Source: UBA12465 sp964408785
GTDB lineage: Bacteria > Patescibacteriota > Patescibacteriia > Patescibacteriales > UBA12465
Direction of reading: 5' to 3'
NCBI GenBank assembly: GCA_964408785.1
Contig: CAYPAS010000045.1
Location: 1 to 7,258 of the forward strand
Length of the DNA: 7,258 nt
The position numbers were made by a program, and so were the translations under genes. The notes beneath the pieces were generated by a model that ran no database searches, was not told where the DNA came from, and worked only from the letters and a program-made list of their open reading frames with translations. Positions 1-5,090 of the stretch are shown here, one piece after another. Every line of letters begins with the position of its first letter. The stretch's first letter is position 1.

Positions 1-481
1 AATTACCAGCTAAAGCGTTGACGAAGCCGGAAACCGGAGCGTTTATCGAGCCGACTAAGCGAGCATAAAGTTCTTGCTTGCTTGGCAGTTCGGATAAAGC
101 CTGGACTTCTTCCTTATTCATTAACTTCCCTTCTAAGATACCACCTAAGAAAAAGATTTTTTCGGCCTTTTCTTTATCCTTACGGAAGGTGCCGACAATT
201 TTAGCTGGGGCGACTTCATCCTCATAAGAGAAGATGGCTGCTATTTTTCCGTCTAATTCTCTGACGTTTACATCTAAACCGTTTTCTTTCAGGGCCAAAT
301 TCATGATAGTCTTTTTAGCGACATAGTATTCGCTGTTTTCCGCTCTTAATTTAGCGCGGAGATTTTCATTGTCCTTGACGCCGAAAGCGTTGAAACCGGC
401 AAAGATAACGGACTTTGACTTTGAGATTTTTTCCTTCAAATCGCGGAAAATCTCTTGTTTTTGGATTTTGCTTTTTGGCAT
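1..481 (-). CDS. rplJ: 50S ribosomal protein L10 (uL10), C-terminus off the left edge
   Basis: Reading the reverse strand from an ATG at 481 gives 160 codons open to the window edge, starting MPKSKIQKQEIFRDLKEKI. The protein has the L10 pattern: an N-terminal helix (about 7-22), then SVIFAGFNAFGV, then the YYVAKKTIMNLAL stretch (about 52-64), which is part of the rRNA-binding globular domain. A later FFLGGILEGK precedes ELPSKQELYARLVGSINAPVSG-type residues, split here around the window start. L10 anchors the L7/L12 stalk on 23S rRNA and helps recruit translation factors. The usual length is about 165-175 residues, so only a few residues are missing. rplL would be expected next, beyond position 1. 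No Shine-Dalgarno is visible before the ATG. An L10 autoregulatory leader lies directly upstream, which independently supports the identity. Confidence 0.97.
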   Translation of the reverse strand, partial: MPKSKIQKQEIFRDLKEKISKSKSVIFAGFNAFGVKDNENLRAKLRAENSEYYVAKKTIMNLALKENGLDVNVRELDGKIAAIFSYEDEVAPAKIVGTFRKDKEKAEKIFFLGGILEGKLMNKEEVQALSELPSKQELYARLVGSINAPVSGFVNALAGN

Positions 482-500
482 ATTATATTGAATTGATTAT

Positions 501-525
501 AAAAAAATCCGTGTCGCGCACAGAT
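501..525 (-). terminator. Attenuator-like intrinsic terminator in the rplJ leader
   Basis: In minus-strand RNA, 525-519 pairs with 513-507 to give a 7-bp stem with one G-U pair. The loop is 5 nt and seven U residues follow (507-501). The hairpin sits about 20 nt before the rplJ ATG and downstream of the L10-binding fold. It would therefore stop transcription before rplJ if L10 binding favours it. I did not find an obvious perfectly competing antiterminator, so the switching partner is unclear. Confidence 0.7.
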
Positions 526-613
526 TAAAAGTAATATCAGCTAAAAAAGCTTATTTTACCTCGGCAAGTCTTACGTTTTACCAGCTTGCTGTCTGCGGCG
601 TTTATTCATTTAT
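501..613 (-). promoter_or_regulatory. L10 leader (ribosomal protein autoregulatory RNA)
   Basis: On the minus strand, positions 603 to 557 carry the two conserved halves of the L10-binding kink-turn: CCGCAGACAGC (about 598-588), then CTTGCCGAGGT (568-558). They close a stem GCAAG (589-585) / CTTGC (568-564). This matches the known L10-leader family, in which the L10(L12)4 complex binds its own mRNA. A second, longer hairpin follows (559-531): GTAA, AT and AGCT pair symmetrically around a U5 loop, with two single mismatches. A terminator-like hairpin (525-501) ends the leader. In Bacillus subtilis this leader class acts by transcription attenuation, and the U-run here suggests the same. The mechanism here is inferred. 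Confidence 0.88.
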
Positions 614-619
614 GCTCAT

Positions 620-647
620 ATATTAGCAGATTGGCTTTTTTTGTCAA
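620..647 (-). promoter_or_regulatory. rplJ promoter (sigma-70 type)
   Basis: Minus-strand TTGACA (647-642) is followed after 16 bp by TAATAT (625-620). This predicts a transcript start near 613, giving a leader of about 130 nt that includes the whole L10-binding fold. The -35 box is exact and the -10 box is one transposed step from consensus. The -35 box lies in one arm of a palindrome shared with the opposite promoter. Confidence 0.7.
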
Positions 648-659
648 TAGTTATTGACA
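642..659. repeat. 18-bp palindrome supplying two opposed -35 boxes
   Basis: TGTCAATA and TATTGACA form perfect 8-bp arms around a central GT. Each arm contains TTGACA reading outward: toward rplJ on the minus strand (647-642) and toward the HAD gene on the plus strand (654-659). It could be a repressor site covering both promoters, or simply two back-to-back -35 boxes. Confidence 0.75.
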
Positions 660-682
660 CAAAATAAAATAAGTATTAATTT
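654..682 (+). promoter_or_regulatory. Putative promoter of the HAD phosphatase gene
   Basis: Plus-strand TTGACA (654-659) is followed after 17 bp by TAATTT (677-682). The -35 box is exact, but the -10 box is weaker and the A/T-rich context makes its choice uncertain (TATTAA at 674 is an alternative with too short a spacer). The predicted transcript would start near 689, about 33 nt before the ATG, and include the Shine-Dalgarno. Confidence 0.5.
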
Positions 683-709
683 TTAAGCAAACAAAGAACT
701 TTCACAAAA

Positions 710-716
710 AAAGGAG
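710..716 (+). promoter_or_regulatory. Strong Shine-Dalgarno for the HAD gene
   Basis: AAAGGAG lies 5 nt before the ATG at 722 and fixes that start. It is the only clear Shine-Dalgarno seen before any gene in this window. Confidence 0.85.
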
Positions 717-721
717 AAAGA

Positions 722-1402
722 ATGAATAATTTATTAATTTTCGATTTCGATGGCGTCGTGGTTGATACTACAATGCCGGCCTTTAAGTTTATTCAAGAAT
801 CTTTGTATAAACATGGGTTGCCAACTGTTGAGGACTCTTTCCTGCGCTCCATTTGGGGGCGTCCAGTAGAAGAGATTCATAAATTAATCGAAGAAGAAAT
901 CGGCGAAGAATTTCCGGCAAAACTTAGATTAGAATTAAAGAGCTATCGGCCAAAATGCAATCCTAACCCGGAACTAGCTTTTTTTCTTCAAAAAAGCCGG
1001 CAAAACGGCGATAAAATTGCCTTGGTCACGAACCGGACAAAAAAAGATATCAACGGCATACTGGATCATAATACTTGCCGCCATCTTTTAGATTTGTTTC
1101 ATTTTGTTCAATCCGGTGAAAAAAACATAAAAAAACCAGACCCACTGGTTTTTAAAAGCATATTGGATTCGCTGGAGTATCAGAAATACCAGATAAAAAA
1201 TATTATATTTTTTGGCGACACCGTCGCCTACGACTATCAAGCCGTTTTAAATTTTAATAAAACATCCTCTTACAAAATGCTATTCTTTGGCGTTATTTCC
1301 GGGGCTAGTACTGAGAAAGATTTTATTAAGGCTGGTTTAAATTCTGATTACTTAATAAGTCTGGAAGAAATTCCTGACAAAGTAAGCAGTTTTTTAAATT
1401 AA
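722..1402 (+). CDS. HAD-superfamily hydrolase, phosphoglycolate-phosphatase-like (subfamily IA)
   Basis: This 226-residue protein has all four HAD motifs in order. Motif I is DFDGVVVDT (nucleophile D8, acid/base D10). Motif II is LVTN with T103. Motif III is the conserved Lys in KKPDP (K138). Motif IV is GDTVAYD (D166, D171). The helical insert between motifs I and II (about 18-85) is the C1 cap of subfamily I, which includes Gph and beta-phosphoglucomutase-like enzymes. These enzymes cleave phosphate monoesters through a phospho-Asp intermediate with Mg2+, and the length is typical. The substrate cannot be read from the sequence. It has no co-directional neighbour: rplJ diverges on the left and the lysS block converges on the right. 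The start is set by AAAGGAG 5 nt upstream. The strong Shine-Dalgarno differs from every other gene here and might reflect transfer. Confidence 0.92.
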   Translation: MNNLLIFDFDGVVVDTTMPAFKFIQESLYKHGLPTVEDSFLRSIWGRPVEEIHKLIEEEIGEEFPAKLRLELKSYRPKCNPNPELAFFLQKSRQNGDKIALVTNRTKKDINGILDHNTCRHLLDLFHFVQSGEKNIKKPDPLVFKSILDSLEYQKYQIKNIIFFGDTVAYDYQAVLNFNKTSSYKMLFFGVISGASTEKDFIKAGLNSDYLISLEEIPDKVSSFLN

Positions 1403-1412
1403 AAAGTTTTTA

Positions 1413-1439
1413 AAAAGCGTCTAAAAAGGCGCTTTTATT
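1413..1439. terminator. Bidirectional intrinsic terminator between converging genes
   Basis: AAAAGCGTC (1413-1421) pairs with GGCGCTTTT (1428-1436) as a 9-bp stem with one G-U pair and a 6-nt loop, followed by TTTTATTATA on the plus strand. It lies 10 bp past the HAD stop. On the minus strand the same stem is followed by a T-run, so it can also end transcripts coming from the lysS/radical SAM side. Confidence 0.8.
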
Positions 1440-1494
1440 ATACACAAATTTATTTAAAATTAGTGATAAATCCAATCCAGAATTTGTAAAAGAA

Positions 1495-1602
1495 TTACTT
1501 TTTATTTTCAAGATAACACCCATAATCGCTTCTTTTTTCTTTTGACGACAACTTTCGCAAGTCTTTAACAATCTTATCTATAGTGTTTTTATGGTAAAAT
1601 TT
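1495..1602 (-). pseudogene. Out-of-frame C-terminal tail of the radical SAM gene
   Basis: In the -1 frame relative to the radical SAM gene (1578-2048), an open stretch of 35 codons ends in TAA at 1495. It reads about KFYHKNTIDKIVKDLRKL, then SSKEKRSDYGCYLENKK. The composition (a charged amphipathic helix, then a short aromatic/Cys-containing tail) looks coding, and it overlaps the end of the upstream frame by 25 bp. Joining the two frames gives a protein of about 184 residues. There is no start codon of its own. It is read as the displaced end of the same gene; chance openness in AT-rich DNA is the alternative. Confidence 0.5.
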
Positions 1603-2048
1603 CTATTTTGTAAATTTGCAAAAATACGGATAGTTTGTACGGCCTGTTTCCAAAGACCTGTGCGGCCACGCATCGAATCATGTTTCTTGGAATTAAAACT
1701 ATAAAGAGACACATAAACGTTATTCAAACCTGATTTGACAAGCTTTTCCGCCTTATCTTTTCCAATCATGCTCCCATTAGTATTAATATTAATATACCAA
1801 TTATATTTTTTCCCAATATCAATAATTTCGTCTAAATATTTACAAAGCGTTGGTTCTCCACCGCTAATATCAAGCCTCTCAACACCCAACCTTTTGGCAT
1901 CATATAAAACGTCTACCCAATCACTAAACTCTAATATTTTCTCACCTCTTAGAGAATTATGAAGAATTTTTCTTGTGCCACATGTTGGGCAATTAGCAGT
2001 GCACAATAAAGTTGGCTTAATAACAAGATGTCTTAATTGATAATTCAT
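1578..2048 (-). CDS. Radical SAM domain protein, truncated (probably broken)
   Basis: The 156-residue product has the radical SAM signature C16-x3-C20-x2-C23, which binds the [4Fe-4S] cluster that cleaves S-adenosylmethionine. It also has GGEPT at 63-67 (SAM binding), NTNG at 89-92, and VYVSLYSFNSKKHDSMRGR (111-129), typical of the fourth and fifth strands of the partial TIM barrel. Full radical SAM enzymes of this type are usually about 300 residues or more. This one stops at a TAG (1580-1578) just after NFTIKTL, inside the barrel, and has no C-terminal auxiliary cluster region. It starts 8 bp after the lysS stop on the same strand, with no Shine-Dalgarno, so it would be translated by coupling or without leader signals. 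A likely continuation lies in the -1 frame (1602-1495), and an AAATTTT heptamer sits in frame near the junction. Its original role was perhaps peptide or sugar modification. That is inference, and the substrate is unknown. Confidence 0.85.
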   Translation of the reverse strand: MNYQLRHLVIKPTLLCTANCPTCGTRKILHNSLRGEKILEFSDWVDVLYDAKRLGVERLDISGGEPTLCKYLDEIIDIGKKYNWYININTNGSMIGKDKAEKLVKSGLNNVYVSLYSFNSKKHDSMRGRTGLWKQAVQTIRIFANLQNRNFTIKTL

Positions 2049-2056
2049 ATTTACAA

Positions 2057-3526
2057 TTATTCAGACTTAAGCAAGGGAAACAAAACCACATCTTTTAAAT
2101 TTGGTTGCCCAGAAAGGAGGGCGACGATTCTGTCTATGCCCATACCCCAGCCAGACACTGGCGGCATGCCATGCTCCATTGCTTCCACAAATTCCATATC
2201 TTTCTGCATAGCTTCCTCATCACCGTTCTTTCTAGCCTCCATTTGACTTTCAAATCTATCTTTTTGATCAAGAGGGTCAATTAATTCACTATACGCGTTT
2301 ACAACCTCCCAACCATTTATAACTAGTTGAAACCTATCAGTAATAGATGAATCTTTATCATTACGCCTAGCCAATGGCGAAAGATCAACAGGATGATTAA
2401 TTAAAAATGTTGGCTCAACAATTTTTTCTCGTGAAACAGTCTTGTAAAGAGCATCGATTAAATTTCCTCGACCCAAAGATTCACTACCTTCAATCTCTAT
2501 ACCTCTTTTTTTTATTTCATTTTTTAAATCTTCAACCTCCGGATAATTGTCTAAATCGATGCCACAATCAGCTAAAATTAAATCACGAAATGATACGGTT
2601 CTCCATGGCCCAGAAAAATCGACCATAATTAATTGGCCAGACCTATTCAAAATCTCCAAACTTAGAGTTCCTTTAAGTTTTTTTATTAATGAGGTCAGCA
2701 TTTTTTCAGTAAAGGTCATATTATCTAAATAGTCCCAATACGCACAGTAGTGCTCAACCATGGTAAAATCCTGTAGATGAGTTGGATCCATGCCTTCATT
2801 CCGAAATGATCTAGCCACTTCAAAAATTTTTTCAAATCCACCAACAATAGCTTGCTTCAAATATATTTCTGGGGCGATACGTAAATAAACGTCTGCGTCT
2901 AGCGCATTATGATGAGTTTTAAACGGCTTGGCCAAGGCACCAGATGGAACATTGCAAAGAATTGGGGTTTCGATTTCCATAAACCCTTCTTGTTCATAAA
3001 ATTTTCTAAGTTCGGAAATAAACCTACTTCGAAATTTAAATCTTTCCCTAACATCAACATTAGAAATTAAATCAAGATATCTTTTTCTGTATTTAATTTC
3101 TACATTTTTAAGTCCCGCCCATTTCTCTGGTAACGGACGAATCGCCTTACTAAGAAAAACATATTCCCTAACTAAAATAGACAACTCACCTTTATTAGTT
3201 TTAAAAATTTCACCTTTCACGCCTATGAAGTCTCCAATATCAACAGCCTTAACCAGCAACTTATATTCTTCGCTTCCAAGAATGTCCTGTTTAAATACTA
3301 TTTGCACTCGTCCCCAAAAATCTTGAAGATGGCCAAAAGTAATTTTACCCATATCCCTAAACAACACAATTCTTCCGGCCGTTTTAACTGGCGTTCCAAG
3401 ATCAAATAGCTTAATTTCCTCTAAATTATTTTCTTTTGAAAATTTTGCAGCATAGGGAATTATTCCGTTATTTTTTAGAAGTTCCAGCTTCTTCAATCTA
3501 TCAATTTTTTCGTCATTTTTTTCCAT
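2057..3526 (-). CDS. lysS: Lysyl-tRNA synthetase, class II
   Basis: This 489-residue enzyme charges tRNA-Lys with lysine using ATP. The N-terminal OB-fold anticodon-binding domain is visible at about 46-125 (TAGRIVLFRDMGKITFGHLQD, then VGVKGEIFKT-like residues at 101-110). The class II core follows. Motif 1 is around 169-190, ending in ETPIL. Then come PSGALAKPFKTHHN (194-207) and motif 2, FRNEGMDPTHLQDFTMVEHY (241-260), with the invariant R242. Motif 3 is GMGIDRIVALL (461-471), near the end. The usual motif 2 has 'STRHNPEF', so 'DPTHLQDF' is a variant I associate with CPR-type LysRS. The length is normal for bacterial LysS. The ATG at 3526 has no Shine-Dalgarno. It is co-directional with a glycosyltransferase remnant upstream (235 bp) and the truncated radical SAM gene downstream (8 bp). 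A candidate own promoter lies near 3690. Confidence 0.97.
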   Translation of the reverse strand: MEKNDEKIDRLKKLELLKNNGIIPYAAKFSKENNLEEIKLFDLGTPVKTAGRIVLFRDMGKITFGHLQDFWGRVQIVFKQDILGSEEYKLLVKAVDIGDFIGVKGEIFKTNKGELSILVREYVFLSKAIRPLPEKWAGLKNVEIKYRKRYLDLISNVDVRERFKFRSRFISELRKFYEQEGFMEIETPILCNVPSGALAKPFKTHHNALDADVYLRIAPEIYLKQAIVGGFEKIFEVARSFRNEGMDPTHLQDFTMVEHYCAYWDYLDNMTFTEKMLTSLIKKLKGTLSLEILNRSGQLIMVDFSGPWRTVSFRDLILADCGIDLDNYPEVEDLKNEIKKRGIEIEGSESLGRGNLIDALYKTVSREKIVEPTFLINHPVDLSPLARRNDKDSSITDRFQLVINGWEVVNAYSELIDPLDQKDRFESQMEARKNGDEEAMQKDMEFVEAMEHGMPPVSGWGMGIDRIVALLSGQPNLKDVVLFPLLKSE

Positions 3527-3684
3527 TTTTTTAAGATAATTTATATTTTTTATTTAATATTTATATTTACTTAAGTTAACAATTTTTACCAAGACAAACA
3601 CTTTTTGCCAAATATTTAACTTTATGGCCGGCTTCTTTTCTTTTTCTTTCTGAGCCTCCGTAATTAATCTTTTTGATTATTGCT
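3527..3684 (-). other. lysS 5' leader region, no gene found
   Basis: This stretch lies between the putative lysS promoter and the lysS ATG. On the minus strand it holds an isolated GGAGG (3659-3655) with no start codon at a useful distance, then a purine run rich in AAA/AAG triplets (about 3653-3633), then nearly pure A/T sequence up to the ATG. I found no T-box features and no convincing terminator hairpin. Two frames stay open for about 35-39 codons, but neither has ATG, GTG or TTG at its beginning. Confidence 0.4.
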
Positions 3685-3693
3685 ATTATAGCA
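3685..3693 (-). promoter_or_regulatory. Putative extended -10 promoter for lysS, inside a palindrome
   Basis: The minus strand reads TGCTATAAT (3693-3685), a perfect extended -10 element (TGnTATAAT). There is no good -35 box at 16-18 bp; TTGGAA is 20 bp away. Extended -10 promoters can do without one. The predicted start is near 3678, giving a leader of about 150 nt. The element sits within TGCTAT-T-ATAGCA (3681-3693), a perfect 6-bp inverted repeat that could be an operator. Confidence 0.5.
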
Positions 3694-3761
3694 CAATTTT
3701 ATCCAAATTTTTCCAAGAGCCTTATCATAACGATAATCACGACTAAGAATCAATAAAATAT

Positions 3762-4259
3762 TTATTCATTATTTTTTAAAAAAATTAAAACCTTATCAGC
3801 AATCAATTCAGAACCATTAAAGAAAGGGACAAATCCTTTAATCGCTGCTCTTTGCTGATCCATCAAACCACTAGTTTGATTAAAATTATTAATAATTTCT
3901 CTAAAAACTTGTTTATTTTTATCGCGAAAACTATTATTTTTAAAATATTTATTAGTATAATTATTAATTATTTTCATAGAATCTTTAATATCACGGATAT
4001 TTTTCAAATTTGATTCATCTAAAGTAAACAGCAAATTGGGAAAAATTTGTCGCTGATTTTCTCTAACTGATTCAGAAATAATTAAATATTCGTAGACATG
4101 TCCATTGTGATTATCTGGTAAAAATATTAATGGCGCCCCTGATGCTAAAGATTCAAATACAGACGTAAATCCACACGGAACAATGGTGACAATAGCCCTA
4201 TTTAACTCTTTTAAAAATTGACTAATAAACGATTGGCAAACTATTCTCTCTACACACAA
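3762..4259 (-). CDS. C-terminal fragment of a GT-B glycosyltransferase, probable gene remnant
   Basis: The 165-residue frame begins at a TTG with no Shine-Dalgarno. The reading frame is open back to the stop codon of the SIMPL gene, so no true N-terminus exists. Residues 28-62 carry PCGFTSVFESLASGAP followed by LIFLPDNHNGHVYEYL. This is the G-x-T/S-S-x-x-E-x-L-x-x-G-x-P-x-x-x-x-P pattern of the donor-binding C-terminal domain of GT-B enzymes such as MurG (family 28) and UDP-glycosyltransferases. The last 100 residues are Lys/Asn-rich helices with no motif I recognise. Intact enzymes of this fold need about 350-400 residues, so the acceptor-binding half is missing. It starts only 22 bp past the terminator of the SIMPL gene, which suggests a deletion joined the two. 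The region is very AT-rich: 3961-4020 has about 11 G+C in 60. It is probably non-functional. The domain assignment is fairly secure, the substrate unknown. Confidence 0.65.
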   Translation of the reverse strand: MCVERIVCQSFISQFLKELNRAIVTIVPCGFTSVFESLASGAPLIFLPDNHNGHVYEYLIISESVRENQRQIFPNLLFTLDESNLKNIRDIKDSMKIINNYTNKYFKNNSFRDKNKQVFREIINNFNQTSGLMDQQRAAIKGFVPFFNGSELIADKVLIFLKNNE

Positions 4260-4281
4260 AAAATTACTTTTCGACGGTTTG

Positions 4282-4308
4282 AAAAACCGGGCCCTGACGG
4301 ACCCGGTT
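4282..4308 (-). terminator. Intrinsic terminator of the uvrA-ogt-uvrC-SIMPL operon
   Basis: In minus-strand RNA, AACCGGGTCC (4308-4299) pairs with GGGCCCGGTT (4294-4285). The stem is 10 bp with one G-U pair and a GTCA tetraloop, followed by a short U-run to 4282. It lies 11 bp after the SIMPL stop codon. The GC-rich stem in an AT-rich setting makes it convincing, although the U-run is short. On the plus strand the stem is followed by ATCTTTTTG, so it may work both ways. Confidence 0.85.
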
Positions 4309-4319
4309 ATCTTTTTGTC

Positions 4320-5057
4320 TTATTTTACTTCGTAAACCAAAGTGACTTCAACTTGGATTTCATTCTGGCCGGATTGTATTTCCGGACTGGCGATTTCGCC
4401 AGCGCCCCGCGAATCTTCTAACATTATTTTCGCGTTACTATACATCGGCACTACCGGGGAAACGGAGTTTTCATAAACGCTCTTTATTTCTCCTAATTTC
4501 ATGCCAGATTGCTTAGCGATAAGCTCAGCTTTTTCTTTGGCTTTCTCGATAGCTAATTCCATGGCCTGATTTTTTAATTCGTATTCATCATCAATGGTAA
4601 AGTTTATGCTACCGATCTGGTTAGCGCCTTTGCCAGTGGTTTTAGCAATGATGTCGCCCATCTTGCTTAAATCACGAACCTTTAAGCTTAAATTCTGAGT
4701 AACCTGATAGCCGGCTAATTCCTGGCCTTTTTCGTTGGTCCAGTTATAAACCGGACTTAAATTGTAATCGGTAGTTTTTATATCTTTTTCTTCAACGCCC
4801 AAGCCTTTGATTTCTGAAATAATATCATTCATTTTGCTTGTAGCCTCCACGGTCGCTTCGGCCGCGGTTTTTTTGGTATCGGTACGGACGCCAACTTGGA
4901 TATTAGCGATATCCGCTTTGGCGTAAACCGTGCCAGAACCATTAACCGAGAAACGATCTTGGTTTTCGCTCTTGTTTGTCATCACTAAAGCAGTAATGAC
5001 AATGCCAGTCACGCAGGCGACGACTAAGGTCGCCAAAAAGATTTTTGATTTTTCCAT
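4320..5057 (-). CDS. SIMPL-domain (DUF541 / YggE-like) membrane-anchored protein
   Basis: The 245-residue protein has a short basic start (MEKSK), then one hydrophobic segment (about 6-26), then a soluble domain from about 34 to the end. That domain begins FSVNGSGTVYAKADIANIQ, the classic opening of SIMPL/DUF541 proteins. It also has GLGVEEKDIKTTDYNLSPVY (85-104), GYQVTQNLSLKVRDL (116-130), a long charged helix (about 161-184), and VEVTLVYEV at the C-terminus. Family members (E. coli YggE and relatives) lie outside the cytoplasmic membrane and have been linked to oxidative stress. Their biochemical role is not settled. The VVAC at 12-15 resembles a lipobox, but hydrophobic residues continue past the Cys, so an uncleaved membrane anchor is more likely. 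It starts 33 bp after the uvrC stop, has no Shine-Dalgarno, and is the last gene before the operon terminator. Confidence 0.92.
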   Translation of the reverse strand: MEKSKIFLATLVVACVTGIVITALVMTNKSENQDRFSVNGSGTVYAKADIANIQVGVRTDTKKTAAEATVEATSKMNDIISEIKGLGVEEKDIKTTDYNLSPVYNWTNEKGQELAGYQVTQNLSLKVRDLSKMGDIIAKTTGKGANQIGSINFTIDDEYELKNQAMELAIEKAKEKAELIAKQSGMKLGEIKSVYENSVSPVVPMYSNAKIMLEDSRGAGEIASPEIQSGQNEIQVEVTLVYEVK

Positions 5058-5090
5058 AATTTTAAATTAATTGTATTTATTATTATTTTA

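Noticed and set aside
1410..1580. Read-through of the radical SAM TAG stop, since the same frame stays open for about 55 more codons
   Set aside because: That frame runs straight through the terminator hairpin and has an unlikely composition, while the -1 frame gives a better tail ending before the terminator. The organism also ends uvrC with TAG, so TAG is a normal stop.
1735..2732. Plus-strand frames of 61-75 codons opposite the radical SAM gene and lysS
   Set aside because: They are antisense shadows of well-supported coding regions and show no recognisable motifs.
3626..3632. GGCCGGC palindrome in the lysS leader as a possible terminator
   Set aside because: The stem has no loop and no adjoining U-run.
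3576..3696. Two short minus-strand frames of about 35-39 codons in the lysS leader, Lys-rich with some hydrophobic residues
   Set aside because: Neither has a usable start codon, they overlap each other, and openness of this length is expected by chance in AT-rich DNA. They are kept only as a leader observation.
5013..5024. Lipobox-like VVAC near the N-terminus of the SIMPL protein
   Set aside because: The hydrophobic stretch continues for about ten residues after the Cys, which is unlike a lipoprotein signal peptide. A membrane anchor fits better.
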